From Caldifarciminota bacterium UBA2202 (GTDB lineage Bacteria > Hydrothermota > 32-111), in assembly GCA_002327905.1 (NCBI GenBank), contig DCUY01000023.1:33244-44721 (forward strand): 11,478 nt of DNA, read 5' to 3'. Below, piece after piece: positions 5,776 to 11,478 of this stretch. Within the stretch, counting starts at the first letter, position 1, and each line of letters opens with the position of its first letter. The position numbers and the translations under genes are program-made. The notes beneath the pieces are model-generated. The model made no database searches. It was not told where the DNA came from and saw only the letters and a program-made list of their open reading frames with translations.

Positions 5776-6534
5776 TTATTTATTGTTTTCAGGCAGAAAC
5801 TTTTCCGGATCTACAAGAAGAGTGTCTGCAAAAATTTCATAATGCAGGTGAGGCGCTGTGGATTTTCCGGAATTTCCCACAAGGCCGACAATTTCCCCCT
5901 TCTTGATATTTTGAAGATTTTTAACATACACTTTGTCAAGATGTCCGAAAAATATTTCAAATGCATTGTTCTGTATTTTTATATAATTTCCGAAATTTTC
6001 ATCCCATCCGACGGACTTGACGATTCCATCTATTGTTGAAATTACCGGAGAACCAGCCGTCGTAGCTATATCAATAGCCGGATGCTCTTTTGAAAATTTT
6101 CTTGATATCTCTCCGTCTGTCGGATTTATATCAGGCATTGAAGCCTGAGAAGTCACTATTGATTCTTTTGTCACCATTGTGTCTATAGATATTTTTCTTG
6201 TATCGTCATAATGTGAGCGGAGAATGGCATTCTGAATATCTATACCGAGAAGCTCTTTTACTTTTTCGCTTTTATCGTATAAATACAGAATATCCTGTTT
6301 GAGTTTTTCGACTTTTGCCATCTCTGCTTCCATTTTTCTCACCTTGTCTGCGTATATTCTTTTTTGAATCGCATCCGAATAAACAGTTCCCACAAAAATC
6401 AAAGAAATTATAACAGTGATAAACAGCAATGCAAGAGCTCCGACAACAACATTGAAGAGAATCTGGGACATGGGAAACTCTCTCTTTGTCTTTCCGTCTG
6501 GGGATATGTATATTATAGTGTGTGATCTTTTCAA
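5776..6534 (-). CDS. Membrane-anchored M23 (LytM) peptidoglycan endopeptidase
   Basis: This 252-residue protein has a short cytoplasmic N-terminus (HTIIYISPDGKTKREF, a motif common in bactofilin-linked M23 proteins), one membrane segment (about 26-50), a coiled coil (about 55-96) and a periplasmic LytM domain (about 135-245). The zinc and catalytic residues H151, D155, H198, H229 and H231 (HPAID, GHLDK, HLHYE) are all present, so it should be an active endopeptidase cutting peptide cross-links rather than a degenerate EnvC-type activator. The start is TTG directly after the M42 stop (TAG-TTG), with AGAGG seven bases upstream. The cytoplasmic tail could contact the bactofilin encoded next. The target bond is not predictable. 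Confidence 0.9.
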   Translation of the reverse strand: MKRSHTIIYISPDGKTKREFPMSQILFNVVVGALALLFITVIISLIFVGTVYSDAIQKRIYADKVRKMEAEMAKVEKLKQDILYLYDKSEKVKELLGIDIQNAILRSHYDDTRKISIDTMVTKESIVTSQASMPDINPTDGEISRKFSKEHPAIDIATTAGSPVISTIDGIVKSVGWDENFGNYIKIQNNAFEIFFGHLDKVYVKNLQNIKKGEIVGLVGNSGKSTAPHLHYEIFADTLLVDPEKFLPENNK

Positions 6535-7542
6535 CTAAAAACCTCTTTTGCTTAAATCTATTTCAACCATTTCTTTTATCAGTTTTGTTCCGTTCTCAAC
6601 ATCATCCATATCGCACATCTCGGCCTGAGAGTGTATGTATCTCGTTGGAATGGAAATCACTCCGGCAAGAACTCCGTCTTTATTTGTCTGAATAGCCATT
6701 GCATCTGTTGAGCCGCCCTGAAGAATTTCAAGCTGATAAGGAATTTTATTCTTCTCTGCCGTCTCTTTCATGAAATCAATAACAGGTTTTCTTACAACCA
6801 TTCCAGCATCCATAACTTTTATTGCGGGACCTTTTCCAAGAGAGACTTCCATTATATGTGATTCAGGAAGGTCTCCCGTATCAGTTACATCAATAGCAAT
6901 TGCAAAGTCCGGAGAGATGCCGAATGCGGAGGTCTTTGCTCCGCGAAGCCCCACCTCTTCCTGTGTGGTGAAGACAAAATAAATATCATTCTTTCCTTTT
7001 ATATCCTGCTTTGCAATTTCCATGAGCATTGCGCATCCGATTCTGTCATCAAGAGTTTTTGTCGAGATCCTCTTTCCCATATCCACAAATGTCGCCTTCA
7101 TTCCCGCAAGAGAGCCTATGGAAACAAGTTTTTCAGCCTCTGCTCTGCTTTTTGCTCCAATGTCTATAAACATTTTTTCTGCCGCAGGAACATCTTTCCA
7201 ATTGAATGACTTGGGCTCAATGCCTATGACTCCTTCAACCCCATTTGTGAATTTTACATGATTCTCAATTATGTTGTGGTTGAATATTCCGCCTACAACT
7301 GCGAAGCGGAGAAATCCGTTTTTATCTATATGCTTCACCATAAATCCGATTTCATCCATGTGAGCCGCAAGCATTATTTTCTTTCCATTTCCCTTTCTTC
7401 TTGCTATAAGATTGCCCATAGCATCTCTTCTGATTTCAAGAGTCTTATTCTTCTTCAATATTTTTTCTATATAGTCCGCAACAAGCTCTTCGTATGATGA
7501 AGGTCCGATTATATCCGTGAGTGCGCGAATCAATTGTTTCAT
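6535..7542 (-). CDS. M42 family metallo-aminopeptidase, paralogue A
   Basis: This 335-residue cytosolic aminopeptidase belongs to the M42 family (TET/glutamyl-aminopeptidase/deblocking type), which forms hollow dodecamers that trim peptides. The dinuclear metal site is complete: H61 with D63 (AAHMDEIG), bridging D165 (LDDRIG), catalytic E195 and ligand E196 (TQEEVGLRG), D218 (AIDVTD) and H304 (YIHSQAE). The PDZ-like insertion typical of the family lies around residues 75-155. The ATG has AGAGG (7550-7554) seven bases upstream, overlapping the stop of paralogue B. It is followed without gap by the M23 gene. Substrate preference is unknown. Annotations as cellulase or endoglucanase for this family are historical errors. 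Confidence 0.92.
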   Translation of the reverse strand: MKQLIRALTDIIGPSSYEELVADYIEKILKKNKTLEIRRDAMGNLIARRKGNGKKIMLAAHMDEIGFMVKHIDKNGFLRFAVVGGIFNHNIIENHVKFTNGVEGVIGIEPKSFNWKDVPAAEKMFIDIGAKSRAEAEKLVSIGSLAGMKATFVDMGKRISTKTLDDRIGCAMLMEIAKQDIKGKNDIYFVFTTQEEVGLRGAKTSAFGISPDFAIAIDVTDTGDLPESHIMEVSLGKGPAIKVMDAGMVVRKPVIDFMKETAEKNKIPYQLEILQGGSTDAMAIQTNKDGVLAGVISIPTRYIHSQAEMCDMDDVENGTKLIKEMVEIDLSKRGF

Positions 7543-7552
7543 TTCTCCACCT

Positions 7553-8563
7553 CTATTTTATATTGTTAATGGTTTTCTTTGTTAATTCAATCATGCTTAG
7601 AAGGTCTTTCATTGATGCATAGCAGACAGGAGAGTGTATATATCTCGACGGTACGGCAAAGACCATTGTTTTTATTCCGCATTTGGCAGTGTGTATCATT
7701 CCGGCGTCAGTGCCTCCGACCATTGGCTGTTTGAACTGATATTTGATTTTATTCTTCTTTGCCACACTCTCTACAAAAGATAAAAACTCTTTATTTGCAA
7801 AGAAGGTTCTGTCTGAAATTGTCACAACAACACCCTCCTGCATTTTCGGAAAATCAGCCTCATCCTTTTCGTGCGGCATGTCTGCGGCTGATGTTCCCTC
7901 TAAAACAATTGCATAATCGGGCTCTATTGAAAATGTTGATACTATAGAGCCCCTCAGCCCCACCTCTTCCTGAACAAAAAAAGCTCCGTAAACATCATTA
8001 ATGTATTTTGATTTGAAAGTTTCTATTATTGCATAGCACCCGAATCTGTCGTCAAAGGCTTTTCCCTTCATAATGTCTCCTCGTTCTTCATACTCTGTTG
8101 CGAATACCGCATAATCTCCGACAGAGACAAACTTCTCCGTCTCTTTTTTTTCATTGCATCCTATATCTATGCACAACTGTTCAATTTTTGGAAGAATTTC
8201 GTATTCGCCTCTTTGGTTGTGAACCGCCTTATAAATTATTGCTCCGGGAATTCTCTCTTTTCCCACAAGAACTCTTTTGCCTATAAGAACTCTTCTGTCA
8301 ATGGAGCCTGCTGTCATGAATTTCATAGAACCGTTTTCATCTATTGATTTTATCATGAAACCCACCTCATCCATGTGGGCTCCAAGCATAATTTTTTTTC
8401 TGTTATTGCCTGTCCCTTTTTTAAGGGCAATCACATTCCCCATTTTATCAATCTTCAAAGAATCGCAAAACGGTTTAATCTCTTCTATGATTATTTCGCG
8501 CACAGAGTCTTCACATCCGGAGACTCCGTGGATTTCAGTCAGTCTTTTTAAAAGTGTGTTCAT
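7553..8563 (-). CDS. M42 family metallo-aminopeptidase, paralogue B
   Basis: This 336-residue M42 peptidase has the full metal site: H63 with D65 (GAHMDEVG), bridging D171 (FDDRFG), catalytic E199 and ligand E200 (QEEVGLRG), E222 (VLEGTSAAD) and H310 (YIHSPV). Glutamate replaces aspartate at the second metal ligand. That is a known alternative in M42 and differs from its two neighbours, which may reflect a different metal or substrate preference. AAGGA (8570-8574) precedes the ATG by six bases and overlaps the stop of paralogue C. Probably cytosolic; TET particles can be mixed, so co-assembly with its neighbours is possible but unproven. Confidence 0.92.
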   Translation of the reverse strand: MNTLLKRLTEIHGVSGCEDSVREIIIEEIKPFCDSLKIDKMGNVIALKKGTGNNRKKIMLGAHMDEVGFMIKSIDENGSMKFMTAGSIDRRVLIGKRVLVGKERIPGAIIYKAVHNQRGEYEILPKIEQLCIDIGCNEKKETEKFVSVGDYAVFATEYEERGDIMKGKAFDDRFGCYAIIETFKSKYINDVYGAFFVQEEVGLRGSIVSTFSIEPDYAIVLEGTSAADMPHEKDEADFPKMQEGVVVTISDRTFFANKEFLSFVESVAKKNKIKYQFKQPMVGGTDAGMIHTAKCGIKTMVFAVPSRYIHSPVCYASMKDLLSMIELTKKTINNIK

Positions 8564-8572
8564 TTTTTTTCC

Positions 8573-9610
8573 TTATTTGATTATTCTCTCTTGAAAGTCC
8601 TTTACATTTATCAATGATACTGCAAGAGAAAGGAATTTTGCCATGCTGTCCATAGTTTTTATGCTCGCCATTTCAACAGGAGAATGCATGTTCTTTATAG
8701 GAAGAGACAAGAGCATTGTCGTAAGCCCGCCTCTGACTGTCTGAACTGCGTACGCATCTGTTCCCGACATTGACGGGAGCGGTTCAATAAAATACGGAAA
8801 ATTATTTTCATCAGCGGTCTTTTTAATGAAATCAAACATTCTCTTGCAGATGTTGGCTCCAAGGCCTATACCCATTTTATCTATAGGGAATCCGCCTTCA
8901 TGCCCTGATTGTTTTGCAAAAGTCACATCAAGGACAAAGGCTACATCGGGATTTATTTTATAGGCGAATGTTTTGGAGCCTGCCATTGTAGTCTCCTCCT
9001 GAGAATTTAGAACCAAATATATGTCAGGATGATTCTTTACATTTTCAAGATAATGAAGCATGTACAGAATAATCGCTCCGCAGGAGCGGTTGTCCAAAGC
9101 CTTAACACACACTTGATCCTGCTTCATTTCAGTAAAATTACTGTTTATAATAACCCTGTCGCCGACAGATATATACTTAACTATATCCCGATTTTTCATT
9201 GCAACATCAATATATAAGTCCTCAAATTTAAGGAACTTATCTCCCTCGCCCTTTGTCTGCAAATGCGGTGGTTTTGCTCCTATTATCCCCTTTATTTTTT
9301 TCTTTCCGAAGACAGTCACCTCCTGCCCCAGCAAAACTTTTTCATCATAACCGCCCACTTCCGTAAATCTGAGATAGTCCTTATCAATCTTTGTAACTAT
9401 AAGCCCAAGTTCGTCATTGTGTGCAAAGAATGCCAAAGAACCCTTTTTTGCGCCCTTTTTAAAGACAGTGATATTCCCCATCCTGTCTTTTTCGACAGTC
9501 ACATTATATTTTTTGACAAGTTCTTTGATTGTGGACAACATGGAATCCTCTGCTCCGGACGGACCTGTTGCCATTGTGAGAGCCCTTACTGTTTCGAGCA
9601 TGTTTTTCAT
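8573..9610 (-). CDS. M42 family metallo-aminopeptidase, divergent paralogue C
   Basis: This 345-residue protein is the most divergent of the three paralogues. The metal-site residues remain: H64 with D66 (FAHNDELG, Asn in place of the usual Met), bridging D173 (ALDNRSCG), catalytic E205 and ligand E206 (NSQEETTMAG), D228 (VLDVTFAKQSG) and H309 (NMHSPVE). The QEEVGLRG motif of its neighbours is changed to QEETTMAG. An IGAKPPHLQ segment typical of M42 is present at 110-118. ATG at 9610 has AGGAG (9616-9620) five bases upstream, overlapping the parB stop. All catalytic residues are kept, so activity is expected; specificity is likely to differ from A and B. Confidence 0.9.
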   Translation of the reverse strand: MKNMLETVRALTMATGPSGAEDSMLSTIKELVKKYNVTVEKDRMGNITVFKKGAKKGSLAFFAHNDELGLIVTKIDKDYLRFTEVGGYDEKVLLGQEVTVFGKKKIKGIIGAKPPHLQTKGEGDKFLKFEDLYIDVAMKNRDIVKYISVGDRVIINSNFTEMKQDQVCVKALDNRSCGAIILYMLHYLENVKNHPDIYLVLNSQEETTMAGSKTFAYKINPDVAFVLDVTFAKQSGHEGGFPIDKMGIGLGANICKRMFDFIKKTADENNFPYFIEPLPSMSGTDAYAVQTVRGGLTTMLLSLPIKNMHSPVEMASIKTMDSMAKFLSLAVSLINVKDFQERIIK

Positions 9611-9618
9611 CTATACTC

Positions 9619-10461
9619 CTAATCAAGATTTTTTAATCCGAACTTTTCCAAAAGAGCTCTGAAATCATCTTCATTATAAAATTCGAGAGATATGCTACCC
9701 TTTCCTTTTTTGTATTTGATCTCCGCTTTTCTTGAAAAGTGTTCGGAAATTTTATTTTCAAGAGACCTTATGTGTGAAGATTTATGCTCCGCCTTTTTTT
9801 CTTTTACAGGTAGCGGTTTTGCATTGCCGGATAAAAGTCTCTCCACATCTCTTACAGACAAATTCTCCTTTGCAATTTTCTGTGCGATTATTATTCTTTT
9901 GTTTTTGTCTTTTATTGATAAAAGAACCTTTGCATGTCCGATAGAAATGAGATTATCTGAAATCATTTTTCTTATGTGTGTTTCAAGCTCAAGGATTCTC
10001 AGCATGTTTGTTATGTGCGAACGGGATTTTCCGATTCTCTCGGATATCGTTTCGTGAGTCAATTTGAATTTTTCATACAAATCCTTATATCCCAATGCCT
10101 CATCTATCGGATTGAGATTCTCCCTCTGAATATTCTCAACAAGAGCGAATTCCAGCATTTTTTCATCAGGCACTTCTTTTATAACAGCAGGGATATCTTT
10201 AAGACCTGCGGCTATTGACGCCCTGAATCTTCTCTCTCCTGCGACTATTTCAAAGAAGTCATTCTTTCTGCGCACAGTAATGGGTTGCAGAACGCCATTT
10301 ATTTTTATTGATTCGGTTAAATCAAAGAGATCCTCTTCTGTGAAATTTTTTCTCGGCTGAAACGGGTTCGGTTTAATCGCTTTAAGCGGAACCTGACGAA
10401 TCTCTCTTTGCTCTGTTCCTGAAATCAGAGATTCAAGACCTCGACCTAGTGCCTTTTTCAT
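9619..10461 (-). CDS. parB: ParB chromosome-partitioning protein (CTP-dependent clamp)
   Basis: This 280-residue ParB begins with the conserved MKKALGRGLESLI, near the site that stimulates ParA ATPase. The N-terminal CTP-binding domain has GERRFR (75-80) and ENIQRE (109-114). The central helix-turn-helix (about 134-158, THETISERIGKSRSHITNML) reads parS. A Lys-rich linker (about 214-228) leads to the C-terminal dimerisation domain (about 230-280). ParB loads on parS and slides along the DNA, forming the partition complex. The start lies 29 bases inside parA, so translation is coupled. Two likely parS sites lie just upstream of parA (11270-11285 and 11379-11394). Length is typical of chromosomal ParB. 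Confidence 0.95.
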   Translation of the reverse strand: MKKALGRGLESLISGTEQREIRQVPLKAIKPNPFQPRKNFTEEDLFDLTESIKINGVLQPITVRRKNDFFEIVAGERRFRASIAAGLKDIPAVIKEVPDEKMLEFALVENIQRENLNPIDEALGYKDLYEKFKLTHETISERIGKSRSHITNMLRILELETHIRKMISDNLISIGHAKVLLSIKDKNKRIIIAQKIAKENLSVRDVERLLSGNAKPLPVKEKKAEHKSSHIRSLENKISEHFSRKAEIKYKKGKGSISLEFYNEDDFRALLEKFGLKNLD

Positions 10462-11221
10462 GCTTCTCTATCAACTCCTTAGCCAGTTCCAAATAAGCCT
10501 TTGAGCCGTTTGAAACAGGATCGAAAAGAATTATTGGTTTACCGAATGAAGGCGCCTCCGCCAGACGGACATTTCTTGGTATGTATGTTTTATATACCGA
10601 ACTTTTGAAATAATTTAAGACCTCGTCAGCCACCTGTCTTGCCAATGTGAGGCGAGAATCATACATTGTTATAAGAACACCTTCTATTTCAAGGTCATCA
10701 TTCATTGACTGACGCACACTGTTTATGGTATTTAAAAGTTTTGCCAGCCCTTCTACTGCATAAAATTCAGCCTGCACGGGAATAAGAATTGAATTGGCCG
10801 CAACCAGCGCGTTCAAAGTCAGTATCTGCAGAGAAGGCGGACAATCAATGAGTATGTACTCATATCTGTTTAAAATCGGTTCAAGAGCATGCCTTAAAAG
10901 CCTCTCTTTTCTTTCAAGGCCTACAAGCTCCACATCTGTCGCGGCAAGAGATATATCCGAAGGAAGAAGGTCGAGATATTCAAGCTCCGTCTTTACAATA
11001 GTCTCTTCAATTGAAACTTTATTGGCAAGAACATCATACACGCTCCTGCCGAGAAAATTTTTGTCATAATATCCGAGAGAGGATGTGGCGTTTGCCTGTG
11101 GATCTATATCAATAAGCAAAGTCTTTTTTTCCGCAACACCCAAAGCCGCACCGAGATTTACGGCTGTTGTAGTCTTGCCGACTCCGCCCTTTTGATTTGC
11201 AACTGCTATTATTCTTTTCAT
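10433..11221 (-). CDS. parA: ParA (Soj) partition ATPase
   Basis: This 262-residue deviant-Walker ATPase of the chromosomal ParA/Soj type has no N-terminal DNA-binding extension, unlike plasmid type Ia ParA. The P-loop is KGGVGKTT (11-18) with signature lysine K11 and catalytic K16. The Walker A' stretch LLIDIDPQ has D38 and D40, and Walker B is ILIDCPP with D126. It binds DNA non-specifically as an ATP dimer and moves ParB-parS complexes. The start codon lies nine bases after a good -10 box with no Shine-Dalgarno sequence, so the mRNA may be nearly leaderless. It heads the eight-gene minus-strand series. The 3' end overlaps parB by 29 bases. Confidence 0.96.
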   Translation of the reverse strand: MKRIIAVANQKGGVGKTTTAVNLGAALGVAEKKTLLIDIDPQANATSSLGYYDKNFLGRSVYDVLANKVSIEETIVKTELEYLDLLPSDISLAATDVELVGLERKERLLRHALEPILNRYEYILIDCPPSLQILTLNALVAANSILIPVQAEFYAVEGLAKLLNTINSVRQSMNDDLEIEGVLITMYDSRLTLARQVADEVLNYFKSSVYKTYIPRNVRLAEAPSFGKPIILFDPVSNGSKAYLELAKELIEKHEKGTRSRS

Positions 11222-11230
11222 TAGAGGGAA

Positions 11231-11259
11231 ATACTACCACAAAGACGAGAAGATTTCAA
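11231..11259 (-). promoter_or_regulatory. parA promoter giving an almost leaderless mRNA
   Basis: On the minus strand, TTGAAA (11259-11254) and TAGTAT (11236-11231) are spaced by 17 bases. Only nine bases separate the -10 box from the parA ATG, so transcription should start within about three bases of the start codon. The bases before the ATG (TTCCCTCTA) contain no ribosome-binding site, which agrees with leaderless initiation. The parS-like site at 11270-11285 begins 11 bases upstream of the -35 box, so ParB loading could affect this promoter. Confidence 0.65.
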
Positions 11260-11269
11260 GTCTTTTTTT

Positions 11270-11285
11270 TGTTCCACATGGAACA
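11270..11285. promoter_or_regulatory. parS: parS-like site 1 (one mismatch)
   Basis: TGTTCCACATGGAACA is a 16-bp palindrome with one off-symmetry base near the centre (CACATG where the symmetric form is CACGTG). It differs from the Bacillus parS consensus TGTTTCACGTGAAACA at three positions. It lies directly upstream of the parA promoter and 109 bp from the perfect site 2. It is likely to bind ParB, perhaps more weakly than site 2. Confidence 0.75.
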
Positions 11286-11299
11286 TGTGCTTTGGAATT

Positions 11300-11308
11300 T
11301 GTGGAAAA
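11300..11308 (-). promoter_or_regulatory. DnaA-box-like 9-mer
   Basis: On the minus strand this reads TTTTCCACA, one base from the DnaA consensus TTATCCACA. It lies between the two parS sites. A second identical 9-mer occurs at 11404-11412 in the opposite orientation. Two near-consensus boxes in AT-rich DNA beside parAB suggest an origin-proximal position but do not by themselves define an origin. Confidence 0.4.
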
Positions 11309-11378
11309 CTATTGTGCGTCAAAATCTTCAATGTATCCCAATTGTGATAACTTAAATGTTTTTATGGGATAATAGAAA

Positions 11379-11394
11379 TGTTCCACGTGGAACA
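11379..11394. promoter_or_regulatory. parS: parS site 2 (perfect palindrome)
   Basis: TGTTCCACGTGGAACA is a perfect 16-bp palindrome that differs from the Bacillus consensus TGTTTCACGTGAAACA only by a symmetric pair of changes (T to C and A to G) and keeps the central CACGTG. It lies 158 bp upstream of the parA start. With ParB encoded beside it, this is a confident centromere site. Confidence 0.88.
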
Positions 11395-11403
11395 TTTCAC
11401 AGG

Positions 11404-11412
11404 TTTTCCACA
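11404..11412 (+). promoter_or_regulatory. DnaA-box-like 9-mer
   Basis: TTTTCCACA matches the DnaA consensus TTATCCACA at eight of nine positions. It is followed by the AT-rich run CATTATTAAAATAT, and lies ten bases from the perfect parS site. Its partner at 11300-11308 has the opposite orientation. Confidence 0.4.
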
Positions 11413-11444
11413 TTATTAAAATATCTGTAGCAGGTTATTAATTC

Positions 11445-11465
11445 AAGACGCCATGTGCCGTGAGC
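11445..11465 (-). repeat. Right terminal repeat, inverted copy of the left end
   Basis: Read on the minus strand, these 21 bases match bases 2-22 of the window at 20 of 21 positions; the difference is GGCACAT here against GGCGCAT at the left. The heptad phase is the same: TGCTCAC, GGCACAT, GGCGTCT. Beyond it (11466-11478) the sequence is no longer heptad-like. Each copy lies upstream of an operon and has the same orientation relative to that operon. This suggests a dispersed intergenic repeat. Confidence 0.75.
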
Positions 11466-11478
11466 AGAAAAACAGTTA

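Larger units (their letters stand above)
11222..11478. other. Non-coding control region upstream of parA
   Basis: No open frame of gene size is visible in these 257 bases. They hold the parA promoter, two parS-like palindromes, two DnaA-box-like 9-mers in opposite orientation, a seven-base inverted pair (TATCCCA at 11334-11340 and TGGGATA at 11365-11371) between the parS sites, and the right terminal repeat. An AT-rich stretch runs over about 11411-11444. The neighbouring gene to the right, often mnmG or rsmG in other genomes, is outside the window. Confidence 0.6.

Noticed and set aside
6535..9610. M42 genes as cellulases or endoglucanases
   Set aside because: Such names persist in databases for this family, but the metal-site residues and fold motifs are those of aminopeptidases.
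11334..11371. TATCCCA...TGGGATA inverted pair between the parS sites
   Set aside because: The arms are only seven bases with a 24-base spacer, with no T-run and no known protein motif. Chance is a sufficient explanation.
1..11478. The window as a complete circular plasmid with ParABS
   Set aside because: The ParA is the short chromosomal type, there is no replication initiator, and the cargo is housekeeping-like. The matching ends are better explained by a dispersed repeat.

Overview
The window looks like a chromosomal segment from an AT-rich, anaerobic, diderm-like bacterium of a poorly characterised lineage; a candidate phylum such as Cloacimonadota or WOR-3/Stahlbacteria would fit, but this is a guess. 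It encodes no catalase or classical superoxide dismutase. It instead carries a complete rubredoxin-based set for removing oxygen, superoxide and peroxide. A lipoprotein with a lipobox, a bactofilin and an M23 endopeptidase point to an envelope with peptidoglycan. No transposase, integrase, CRISPR array, tRNA or rRNA is visible.

Region 1 (about 41-4582, plus strand) is a PerR-type stress operon. A near-consensus sigma-70 promoter (TTGACA, 16 bases, TATAAT) is followed at its start point by a perfect Fur/PerR-type box. The order is: Ogg2-type 8-oxoguanine glycosylase/lyase, PerR, flavin reductase-rubredoxin fusion (Hrb type), flavodiiron oxidase FprA, ferritin, desulfoferrodoxin/superoxide reductase, rubrerythrin. 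The first five genes overlap or nearly touch. The fusion would carry reducing equivalents to FprA, and probably to superoxide reductase and rubrerythrin; ferritin holds iron, and the glycosylase repairs oxidised guanine. The fusion gene contains a perfectly placed internal ribosome-binding site and GTG start that would yield a free 53-residue rubredoxin. A hairpin terminator closes the operon.

Region 2 (4576-11221, minus strand) converges on that terminator. It is one tightly packed series of eight genes read from right to left: ParA, ParB, three M42 metallo-aminopeptidase paralogues, a membrane-anchored M23 peptidase, a bactofilin and a small Ig-like lipoprotein. It brings together chromosome segregation, a polymerising cytoskeletal protein, its likely cell-wall hydrolase partner and three peptidases.

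Region 3 (11222-11478) is non-coding. It holds a good parA promoter that would give an almost leaderless mRNA, two parS-like palindromes and two near-consensus DnaA boxes, which suggests proximity to a replication origin. The extreme ends carry matching 21-bp sequences in inverted orientation, built of GGC-starting heptads. This looks like a dispersed genomic repeat at which the sequence breaks off.
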